From Enoplosus armatus (Eukaryota > Chordata > Actinopteri > Centrarchiformes > Enoplosidae): a stretch of 64,000 nt of DNA. The position numbers and the translations under genes are program-made. A model generated the notes under the pieces. It was not told where the DNA came from. It worked only from the letters and a program-made list of their open reading frames with translations, and did not search any database. Location of the stretch: NCBI RefSeq assembly GCF_043641665.1, contig NC_092194.1:13493298-13557297 (forward strand). The letters are read 5' to 3'. This document shows, in pieces, positions 1 through 10,600 of the stretch (position 1 is its first letter; each line of letters begins with the position of its first letter).

Positions 1-48
1 TTAGAGACTAAATGAGTCATTTGTTGTTAAAAAAAAACAAACACTTAC

Positions 49-1059
49 ATGGTTTCATCACAAGACTGACTGCAATCCTGTACGGCACTTTCCACCACAG
101 ACAGCTCTATCATACTAGAGGACACTGTTGGAAAACACAAACAGCACACATTAAGTGCTGCACACAGCAGATTGTGCACTAAACACACTGTGATCTGTCG
201 TGACTGGCAGTACTGTACTTACACGGTTGCTTTTCCACCGCATCCAGGACCCTCTCAATAACATCATCCAGTTCAGAGGGATTGACGGACTCCAGCACCT
301 CCACAAGGTATCTGATGGCGTCACTAGAGCACAAAACAAGAATAAAATGCATGTTATTGCTGTTGTTTCTTCTTTTTGACAACTGGTAGAAAACTAGAAA
401 AGGCTACATTTCCTCAAGAAAATATATGTTTGCTTGCTTCAAGTGAAAAAGAGTCAGTGAAAAGATTTAACATTTGTCAAGTGTCAGCTGAAGCACCAAA
501 AGGACTGAAGTGTCACCTCAAGTGTAAATATAGAAAGGAGTTGAGGTCTTATTTGAAGTGTATGTGATGACAGCAGTTGAGGTAAATCCCTGCAGCCAGG
601 TGGTGTTTCAGCTGAGGTCAAAGTGCTCAAAATAGTTTTTAGAGGTGGAATCACAGCAAGAGTGCGAGATTAAAAGCAGCAGCAATATCAGTTCAATGGT
701 GAACTCTGAGAGCTGTTAAATAGTCAAAGTGTAAGTTAACTTTAAGCGATGAAAGGTTTCACTGGATACACAAAAAAAAAGAAAAGAAAACATGAACATC
801 TAATCAAAACCACAGCCTGCATCATGTTATCATTGCTCATTCCCTGTTGCTACTGGTGTAAAATTAAGCAGAAAGTATCGACCGAGTCCAGCGAAGTGAC
901 AGAGATATTGTGTTAACTCCCTCGCTCCCTGGCAGTAACATTAGCAATAAACATTTTCACAACGTTTAACCATTATCAAAATACATACGGCCGTAGTATA
1001 AGTCCCCGCATCTTGAAGCCACCGGACACTTTTGTCTTTATTTTGCGAGCAACATCCAT
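49..1059 (-). CDS. pole2: DNA polymerase epsilon subunit 2 (p59), N-terminal exons only, gene continues past left edge
   Basis: Three coding exons were joined by hand: 1059-989, 323-223 and 124-49. All have GT donors (gtatgt, gtaagt, gtaagt), and exons 2 and 3 have AG acceptors. The joined frame stays open: M-D-V-A-R-K-I-K, then GGFKMRGLILR, DAIRYLVEVLES, LDAVEKQP and SSMIELSVVESAVQDCSQS. These match in order the N-terminus of human POLE2 (KLRGLLLRGEAIKYLTEAL, INAVEKQP, NMIERSVVEAAVQECSQS). The product is the B subunit of the leading-strand replicase. In yeast Dpb2 this N-terminal domain docks the polymerase to GINS in the CMG helicase. The start is the first ATG of exon 1 and sits where the human start does. 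The rest of the gene lies to the left of the window. It is head-to-head with klhdc1 copy A, about 1 kb between start codons, as in human 14q21. Confidence 0.93.
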
Positions 1060-1440
1060 GATTCCTGCTGTACAACTCAAGACTTGGCGCTAAATGTCAA
1101 CTTCCGCATGTGTTACATCACTTCCGCTTAGAGAACAAAAGCACAGACCAACAGAGTTACAGCTTTCAAAAAATGGTCCCCTTTTTTCCTCTCCTCCTAC
1201 ATGCTATATTTTTAATCCTTGTACCTGATATTTATATGTGTGTTGTTTTGTATTTCATTCGCTCGCACTTTATTTCCTCGTTTTCTCTTATAAGTGCATA
1301 TATGTTACTGTATTTTGAGTTCATTATTACTTTAAATGAAGTTCAAAGAACTATAATGAAAAAAATCCACTATCTGTCAATGTTTTGGAGAGAACAATGT
1401 TATTTTACATCATCACCATCATTAATATTATTACTATTAC

Positions 1441-1474
<34 letters not shown>

Positions 1475-2052
1475 TAGCGTATATATGAGAATATCAACAA
1501 TAACTTTAAACATGCAACAATAATTGTTTTAAGGGGATTTTATTGTGACAAGAAAAGACGACCGGAAGTTGTTAAAAACAGTTTCTGGCTGGTTTGACAC
1601 AGGTGGGCGCCAGAGAAGGTCCGTTCGGCTTTCTGTCTGTGTTTGTGTCACATGTACACGATGTTATGGATGTAACAACATGTAAAAGGAAAAAGTAAGT
1701 GCATTGTAGCCCGAGAGTATATTTTTATGATATAGTTTATAATTCATTTTGATTCAAAAAACATTTATGTACAACTTCTTTTTATTATTGAGGATTCATA
1801 ATGTGATGTGGTTGCCACCACTGGATAAGCTACTGTAGGTTTCGTACCATTTTTCTTCACAACTTTCGTGAAATACTGTTGAGTATTTTCTACCTGGCTT
1901 TATACCTTACCCTGTGTTCTACTAATATGACCGAACCGGTTTTATATAATTGCCTAACAACAAATAGGAAAGTGTTGAGGGGTGGAATGTTATGATTCAT
2001 GTTCATGTCAAGCATAAAGACACACCCTTCTTTGAATTAGTAGCAGCCAGTC
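1060..2052. promoter_or_regulatory. Shared upstream region between pole2 and klhdc1 copy A
   Basis: This 1-kb gap separates two divergent start codons. Near the pole2 side are CTTCCGC and CACTTCCGC words around 1100-1130, which read on the minus strand as ETS-type GCGGAAG sites. On the klhdc1 side ACCGGAAGT lies at 1561-1569, also ETS/GABP-like. A short untranslated first exon for klhdc1 A may end before gtaagt at 1695, with an acceptor tagcag just before 2047. No TATA box stands out. The middle holds an ATT microsatellite. Binding sites are inferred from sequence words only. Confidence 0.4.
1422..1472. repeat. (ATT)n microsatellite
   Basis: Trinucleotide TTA/ATT repeat in the pole2-klhdc1 gap. 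It produces a spurious leucine-rich reading frame. Confidence 0.9.
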
Positions 2053-5000
2053 ATGGATTCAGCCTTTGAGGGGGACTTCTCAGAGCCGGTGGCCCGGGAG
2101 AGGAGCGGACACACGGCTGTGGTGGAGGAAAACCTGCTGTATGTGTGGGGAGGCTTTAGGGTGAGCCCAACACAAACACGTGTTTTACATGTTTTAGAGC
2201 TGACTTAAGGCGAGTTTCCTCGACACAAACTGATACTGCAGATAATAAACACAAACAAAAACAACAGGCTCTATTGAGAATGGTCCAAGTTAGGTTTTTA
2301 TTATTCTATTTTCCTATTTATCTCTTTATGTTTCCTTGTGTTGTTTTGTTTGGTGATTCATGTGTGATCTATCTATCTATCTGTCTAAAAAAAGATCGAC
2401 CAGAATTTGATTTTAAGAGTTCAGAGCAGTCATAATTTTTATTTTATTTCATATTATATTTCAATTGAATTAACCTTTTATTTTTGAATTAATCAATGAC
2501 GTTTTATGCCATGTTATTCTTTACTGCCATTTCTAAATCACTTAGCTAACTTCCATCTTGAATGATGTTCAATATTATTATGAATGATGTTCAGTATTAT
2601 TATTGTTGTTATACATGTTGTTGAAAAAATGAACATAACCTTCATGAAGAGAGGATTTATTGATGGGCTGTTGTATTAGTCTGCATTAGTTGTATTTAGG
2701 CATATCTAATAAACTGGCAACTATGCAAAGGGTATATGTGAAACATGTTTTTTGCATTATGGTTAGTCAATGATCAATTTCAATGACAGGCTCAAGATGT
2801 ATTCCAACGTCGTATTCATTTCATAGCAGCGAACGTGTTGTATTCTCTACAGTCGGTGGCTGGTGAAGACGTCTATCTACCCAGTGACGAAATCTGGGTA
2901 TATGACATAGAGCGAGGTGTATGGTAAGAAAACTGAATACCTTTAAGTTCAAAACAGACTTGCTTGTGGTCAAAACAAATAATAGAAATCTGTTTCTGGT
3001 GATTTTTATGATTATTTAACAAAGTCAATGATAAGTACTTTCTCTAAACTGTCTTGTTGTTGCTGCACGCTGTGTCATTAGTGGACTTGAGTAGTTTACC
3101 CTTATTTGTTCTTCTGAAGGAAACCGTTCAACATGACAGGAGAAGTACCGCCTTACTTGTCTGGGACCTGCTGCTGCTCCCTGAATGGCCACATGTACAT
3201 ATTTGGAGGTTGTGGTGACAATGGACAGACCAGTGAGGTGAGGCTGATATCTGAGGACATTAGAGATCACCTAAACTACATGGCTTTGGTATGGCGTGGG
3301 CACACTGCTCCATCACTGAATGGACAGGAACTTCTGAACTTTTCTGTCCTTCAAAATGATCTCAAATCGGTCAGAAAAGGATGAATTATCAGCCCCATGC
3401 AGAAAAGTGTCCACACTTACTGATATGGTAGACACCATGGATCACAGCAATGGGTCGCAGTTTAGACTGAGCAAAGTTGACATGAAGAAGTGATCAGTGT
3501 TTGACTTCAAACAGATCTATTGTGTCAACCTGACAGACGGTAAATACACATGGAGGAAGATCATGCATGAGATCGGTTCTGCGCCCTCACCTCGAGACAA
3601 ACTGTCCTGCTGGGTTAATAATGGAAGGTAAGTTGTGTCTATACAGGATGTACGTATCTTTTAACTGACCACTGTTTCCAGTACTTTCTTACTGCAGAAT
3701 TCACAAAGGGAAATCTGCCATTTTAACCTACTACTTACCTACATACACTGGTCTGGAGCCCCAGATGCTCAAGGGGCCCCAAAAAACCCAACTGAACTCT
3801 GTATCAATTGTTTTCTTTTTTATAAATTAATTAATTGGGATTTGCACCACTAAAGAATAATATCAACTAAGGGGAGTCCTGCATTATTAGCTCATTTTGT
3901 GGCCCTGTCTCATGGAGGGGCCTTGTGTCAAAATCTAAAATAATCTTTATTATTTCAGTTTGTAATGACTCCTGGCTGATCTCTGGGTCTGTGGACAAAT
4001 AATGAAGCTCTCTTATAAAGTCTGCTGTTTGCACTGTACTGAATGGGAACTTGGAAGCGACAGGATACATACACAATACACAGAGGGTGGTAGTTGAAGG
4101 GTCAGGGGGTCAATAGGGGCCCAACAGCAACGTTTTGCTCCGTGGCCCCCTAACAAGTTTATCCAGCCAAGCATATTTGTAAATTTCTCATGTTCCTGTT
4201 TGCATTTTTCAACTACTGATCAGTGATTTGTATTCAATATTCTCCAGGATCATCTACTTCGGAGGATACGGAGAAAAACCACTGACTGATGTCGACAGCA
4301 GGAACAAAAGCTTCATTATAGATGAAGCATCATGGGTAATATTTTTTATATTAATCCGTCTCATGTCTCTCAAAGATTTGTATCAACAAAGATACTGTCT
4401 TTAAAAGAAGACATAAGACAGATCATATTTTGAGTTTCACTTTTATATCAGATTTTGTTGTTTTGAATCCTGTAAAACTATCTTGTTTTGTTTTCTTGAG
4501 TTTGAAGATGTCTTCTGGGGATGGAACAATGAGGTTCATATATTTGACCCAATGCAGGCCAGTTGGAGTGAACCACAGACCCATGTGAGTCAGTTAAACA
4601 CTCTTATACAGTACTTAGATTCAGGTTAGTGATATTTATTTATAAGACAAGACAATTTTAGCAGTTTTGGACAGCTTTGAAAGAAGAATGTAAAAACTCT
4701 TAAAGGATATTTTTAATAGATTTTACAGCGACAGTTTCTGTGTGTAGGGCCGTGCTCCTGCCCCACGGGCCGCCCACGCCAGCGCCACAATCAGATGTAG
4801 AGGGTACATCTGTGGAGGCAACGTCATGGTGAGAGCTCTACATGCTTTTCAGTTCTTCTCTCACCTCTGCATACAGTCATTAGTAGACACCAGAGAGTCC
4901 AAAATAGAGAAACAGGAATCTGTTTGTCTGCCATTTGTAACTTGTGCTCCTCTTTTTTTTAAATGCAGGGAACCAGGATGAGTGACATTCACTGCCTAGA

Positions 5001-6143
5001 CCTTGAATCATGGACGTGGTCAGAAATGTATGTTTGTGATTGTGACCAATGACAGTCTTAAATCAAGTGCCTCCATCTTGTTTTTTTTTCTTTTGGTTTA
5101 TATGATAGACAGTATTGACAGTATTGTGCAAAACATGTTTTCCAGAAGCCCAGCGTCCACCGCTCCAGTGGGCAGATCGTGGCACACGCTGACAGCAGTA
5201 TCAGACAGCACCTTGTTCCTGTTTGGAGGTCTCAGTGTAGACTGCAAACCACTGAGTAAGAACATGTACCCACTGATATATATGTGTGTCCCTTGAAATG
5301 TTTCTTCTCAGTGAAACATATTTTCCTCCATCAGGTGATCGGTGGCTGTTTGATGTTGAAACAAGGAAATGGAGAGAAGTCGAGCGTCCCTTTAACATTA
5401 AACCAAGGTAGCAGAGTATGAATGTTTGCAACCAATATTTGCTGGTTGTACATTTTTTTAAGGATTTTTGAAATCGTGAGAATTAAGTCCTGTGTCTTTT
5501 CTCCTGTTCAAGGTTGTGGCACACAGCGTGTCTGGGCAAAGACTCTGATGTGATTGTGTTTGGTGGAAGTTGTGACTACATCCTCAGTATCCTCACAGTA
5601 GGTTTCACAGACAGACACTAGAGAGACGTGTACTAAAGGGAATAATGAACCTCAGTCGTTTAACATTAAGAAAACTATCCACAACTAAACAAATTCCTGT
5701 TTTCCCGAGTGCTGCTGGCCGTACAGTGTCTCTGTTCCAAGGACTGAAAGGATTTTGAAGAAAAAGAAACGATATGAAGCAAAAGGGAAAAAACAGAAGT
5801 ACTTTATGGTCTTGTGAAAAGATATTGTGAAAAATGATTAAACGTTTCCTTGCTTTTTTCTCTTCAGAATCACTGCAGTGATGCACTCATTTCCCAGCTG
5901 CAGCCATATCCTCTATTCAGGTAAAACCTTTTTTTACATTTTATCAATGTCTTTACCCAAAAAAAGAAATTAAATAAATGACAGACTTTTTCCTCTGACA
6001 GGATTTGTGAGAATTACATTGCAAAGAATGTGAGGAACTATGAAGTGCTCAGAAATCAGCTTCCCCTCCTGCCTCCCACACTACTGACTGCAGTACAGAG
6101 GAGGATGTGTTTCTACAGGCCCTCAATGAAGCAAGAGCATTAG
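2053..6143 (+). CDS. klhdc1: Kelch domain-containing protein 1, tandem copy A (CUL5 E3 ligase substrate receptor)
   Basis: Coding exons: 2053-2160, 2853-2923, 3120-3237, 3515-3627, 4248-4335, 4501-4584, 4748-4828, 4969-5027, 5146-5255, 5335-5407, 5513-5597, 5868-5920, 6002-6143. Together they give 1185 nt, 394 residues and stop, with no frame break (human KLHDC1 has 406). Kelch blades run from about residue 17 to 330, with repeated GG doublets such as YVWGGF, MYIFGGC, IYFGGYG, LFLFGGL and VIVFGGS. A BC-box for Elongin C is PLFRICENYI at 345-354. A Cul5-box-like LPLLPPTLL follows at 368-376. In the family the propeller binds C-terminal glycine degrons for CRL5-mediated ubiquitination. Of the three pocket residues known from KLHDC2 (R236, R241, S269), A has Asn219, Arg224 and Ser252, so the first Arg is lost. 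The exon 6 acceptor is an unusual GAG. Confidence 0.95.
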
Positions 6144-6377
6144 TTAAACAAACTTCTCAGATACAAAGCACAAGGCATCATCATATACATTATTATTTAT
6201 GTACTGGACTGGGGCAGCATTTTCTATTTTTTAATAGATATATTGTGAACAATGTTTTATGGTGTTATATTATGATGATATGGTTTTTGTATACACATTT
6301 CCATGTTACATATTTTTGTGCATGTTTTATTTTGCACTATCTGACTATCTGCTGCAGTTACTGTGTTGACTGCGATG

Positions 6378-6383
6378 ATTAAA
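6378..6383 (+). terminator. Candidate poly(A) signal ATTAAA of klhdc1 copy A
   Basis: ATTAAA lies about 235 bases after the stop codon, in the context gatgattaaa. The same context occurs the same distance after the stop of copy B, so the signal is shared between the duplicates. Confidence 0.6.
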
Positions 6384-7662
6384 TGGCATTTGGAAAAGTT
6401 TTTGTCTGATTATTAGACAACACAAAGTATGCATCAGTGGACAAAACAAACACACACATTTACGCTGAGAAACACAGTATAAAAATAAGACAAAATCACA
6501 TGTATGTTCAAGTACTGTATGTGTGCATGCACAAAACGATTGTCCCTAAGTGGCCGTGGGGCATGTTTAAATATGGCTGAGTCTTGTCATTAGTTGAAAA
6601 GCAGCTGGGTCAAACTGAGCCTGATTGAAGGTCTCTGTTTCCTCACATTCCTTCTTCATACAGCTGCAGTCTGGAAGTGAACCTTTAAAAATGAATCCCA
6701 GCTCACAGCTACGTTTGCAGGGTTATTATTTATTAAAAACGACAGCCTTAGACAATAAATGCACAAAATAGCTGGTGGAAAAATCTAATTTTGAAAGTTA
6801 CATGGTCACATAGTTTATTTAACAATGTGCCTTGCCACTACACTTTGCAGAACTATGCTGTGTTTGACTAAAGGGGGATATGTCCTATTAGTAGACAAGT
6901 TGTAGTTAAGTTGGTGCATTCCCTGTGGGAACCCAGCAGGATTGAGGGTGTGCCAGTCACACCGTATCATGGTAAGACAAACCGAGGAGCCTCTGTCAGT
7001 ATCGTATGTGTATGTGTGGGGACAACCTCCTGGCACCCATTCAAGTTGCTGTTGTAACTGTGCAATTACATTGCTTCATGATGCTGAATAAGAATTGGTT
7101 AAATATAAAAGCCTGGGGGGGCTGCTGACGTGTTGGGTTTTATTTTGGCAAGAGACAGGGACCGGAAGTTGTATTTTATTTTGGAGATAGTGTGACACAG
7201 CTTACGGGACTGGAGCGAGACATTGTTTTTCCTGCTATGTTTTGGTGTCCACAACATGAGACAAAACTACACGACAGCTGAAACTGCACTGTAGCCTGTG
7301 AGTAAGTTTAAAAGTGTTTTTGTTGACACGGTTGTTTGAAATATTTATTGTGGAAAGCGTTTGTTATTTGTTTTATCTGCCACAACGTAACGTTAACCCT
7401 GCTGTCAGTATAACGTTACGTGCACTACCAATTTTGCACAAATCGATATGATTCACATTTTTTTCCTCACTAAACCGATAACAACATGAGGAGGGAATTA
7501 AAGGCCTGTTTTGTGTCAGCTGTGCTCTCATGTGTGTGTTACTACCCTTACTGTAAAAGTCCATCTGCAGCTGAGACGGTAACGTTAGAGGACATTTTTA
7601 GACAGATTTGATAATTGTAGGTTCAAAGGAACGTCTTCTCTGTCTATTAATAGCAGTCAGCC
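6384..7662. other. Spacer between klhdc1 copies, including 5' region of copy B
   Basis: Up to about 7110 this is the 3' flank of unit A, matching the 3' flank of copy B. From about 7135 it is the 5' flank of unit B. That part has ACCGGAAGT at 7161-7169, the same ETS-type word as before copy A, and a possible untranslated exon ending before gtaagt at 7302. The acceptor tagcag lies at 7651-7656. I see no other gene here. Confidence 0.6.
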
Positions 7663-10600
7663 ATGGAGTCGGCATTAGAGAGGCACTGCTCGGAGCTGGT
7701 GGCCCGGGAGAGGAGCGGACACACGGCTGTGGTGGAGGAAAACCTGCTGTATGTGTGGGGAGGTTACATGGTGAGAAAAAACAAACAAACAAACAAACAC
7801 TACCAAACGTCCAACGTTTTTCCAAACCAGTTTACTCAAGTAATGTACTAGCTAAAATAATCTTCCGGTACTTGTTCTTTTGTATTTCCAGTTATACTTC
7901 TCTATACTAATATTTTACTACATTCAGGGACAAATATTGCACTTTTTTATCTGGAAAATGTATTTTTTCCGATTTTGACTTTTTCCGATCAAAATTTGAT
8001 CAAAACATATGATCAGCTTGTGAGATATGATCCATGGTTACAGATAAAACTACCAAAAGGTTTATAAACTAACCAGCTACAACATTAAGATGCTGCTTAC
8101 ATATTGGTGCTTTACTAATAAAAATAGGTCACTAATAATTTAGTAACAGAATATATATTAATAGACTATTTTAAAACTATGTCTGAAATTAGGCAAAAAA
8201 AAAGATTTGAATATAATCAGAAAGTAATTGCTGCCCTGGAAACATGCCTGAAAAGTTCAGATTGGCAGAATGAGCACATTTTCAGACTTTTACTTACATG
8301 CTTTTTCATTGGATATAATTGTTTTCTTTCATATTAATGATATATTTCCATAGGAATGACACACTTGAGATGTATTGCTACAACATGTATTGATTTCATG
8401 GTAATAGACATGTTATGTTCTCTACAGTCGATTGCTGATGATGAAGTTTTCCTTCCTAATGATGAAATCTGGGTTTATGACTTGGAACGAGGTGTATGGT
8501 AAGAATATTAAAATAAATTCCAAATATGCTTGTTTGTGGTCTGTTTGTTTTACCAAAATTCTTAATTTCTCTCACACTTTCTGCTGATTTTCATACTTTT
8601 CTGACACTGTCCAGTCATGTCACATCCGTCCTATGTTTGGATTGACAAGCACTTGCCTGGAGCTTTCTGCTGTCTTGTCGTCATTGTAAAATGTGTCATG
8701 ACACAAGTGCATGTGAGCAGTTTATCCACATTTTTTAAAACTCTTTTTGAAGGGAAGTGTTTCACATGACAGGGGAAGTCCCTCCCTCCATGTCTGGGAC
8801 CTGCGGCTGCTCCCTGAACGGACACATGTACATATTCGGAGGTTGTGATGACAATGGACAGACCAATCAGGTGAGGCTGATAACTGAAGCTCCACACAGG
8901 TTATGACACCTTAATTGTGGTTTCACATAAACTGCATGTTTTTTTTAATTGATTTCTTTTGTGGTTAAACAACAACTATAAACATTGCAGGTTTTAATTT
9001 AATTTGGTTTGCAAGTACTTATGTGTAAAATCTCCTGTAAGGGTGTGGGCACACTGATCCATTGCTGAATCTTCTGAAATTTGATGAGGAGGTTTTTTTG
9101 TTTAAATTAAAATTTGCAATATATTGATAATGTAGCAGCGTGGATAACAGCAAAAAATACCTCCTCCAAGCAGATGCTGACAGTTATGAAACATTTCCAC
9201 CAGTTGCAAAGATTTCTAGCTTTCTAAATGTTTCTGACCATGATAATGGACTCTGACAGAAACAGAAAATGACATTCCTCATTGAAAAACAGTTGAACAG
9301 ATATGAATGAAAGGACACAATGGATCCGTGTGAACACACGCAACGTTCACAGCTTAGACTGAACAAAGTTGACATGAAGAAGTGATCAGTGTTTGACTTC
9401 AAACAGATCTATTGTGTCAACCTGACGGACGGTAAATACACATGGAGGAAGATCATGCATGAGATCGGTTCTGCTCCCTCACCTCGAGACAAACTGTCCT
9501 GCTGGGTTCACAATGGAAGGTAAGCACTATATGAAAATGTGAATTTTAACTGTCTGGTATTTCCAGCACTTTGTTACTGCATAAACAACTACGGGCATGT
9601 TATAGTTGTAACTGTTCTAGGAATTTGGTTTCCATATCCTTTCTCCATGTTTTTTTTTGTTGAATATCTATTGTTTCCATGTGTGGGTTTATTTTGATAA
9701 AGGAAAAGGAGAGGCTGTTCGCACACTGAAATGTCCAAACTGTTAACTTTTTGCCTGATGAAGACTTTGCAGGTTGAAACGTTGCACTAATAAAAACTTG
9801 GGAGCTTCTTTTTAGCTTCTCTTATCTTTTTTTATATGGTGAAATGGAAATAAGAGTTCACTGTTTGGGGATTTTGATCACCCCATCATCAACCAAATCC
9901 ATAATCTGCGTTTACATTATAGTAATTGTAATAATCTTTGCTTTGTATTCTCCAGGATTATCTACTTTGGAGGATATGGTCACAAACTACTGACTGATGT
10001 GGACAGCAGGAACAGAAGCTTCATTGTAGATGAAGCATCATGGGTAATACACTATGTCACATGTCTCCAACAGTGCAGCTTAGGCATAAAAGATATATTC
10101 TTTAAAAAGACATAAGTGACACATATTTGGTAGTTATTTTTTCCATGAGTCAGGCCATGTTAGAAATCTGGTGACACAACTTTTAAATCATTGGTACAGA
10201 CCAGGAATTCTCTTATATTCTCTATATAAATGAGGATCGTTTTGTGTAGAAAAGTAGAAACCTGTTTCTTTGCCTCTGTTTAGTTATCTTGTTGTTTTCA
10301 GGTGGAGGATGTCTTCTGGGGATGGAATAATGAGGTTCATATATTTGACCCCATGCTAGCCAGTTGGAGTGAACCACAGACCAATGTGAGTCAGTTAAAC
10401 ACTCTTATACAGTACTTACATTCAGGTTAGTGATATTTATTTATAAGACAAGACAATTTTAGCAGTTTTTGGACAGCTTTTAAAGAAGAATGTAAAAACA
10501 CTTAAAGGATATTTTTAATAGATTTTACAGCGACAGTTTCTGTGTGCAGGGCCGTGCTCCCGCCTCACGGCCGCCCACACCAGTCAGTCAAAGTGTGATT

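Larger units (their letters stand above)
1535..7110 (+). repeat. Tandem duplication unit A (klhdc1 A with its flanks)
   Basis: The unit begins around the TTTTATT-GACC-GGAAGTTG segment before copy A and ends in 3' flank that matches the 3' flank of copy B. One shared word is ctcctggcacc, at about 7025 and 13748. Others are gcagctgggtcaaactgagc at about 6601 and 13336, and the nearby acattccttctt. Boundaries are by eye, give or take tens of bases. Confidence 0.8.

Noticed and set aside
1110..1523. 137-codon open frame
   Set aside because: Its leucine run is the ATT microsatellite and the rest lacks any motif; it sits in the pole2-klhdc1 promoter region.
2053..6143. klhdc1 copy A as a pseudogene
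   Set aside because: All 13 exons have the same lengths as copy B, splice sites are usable, the frame is open for 394 residues, and the Kelch GG doublets and BC-box are intact.
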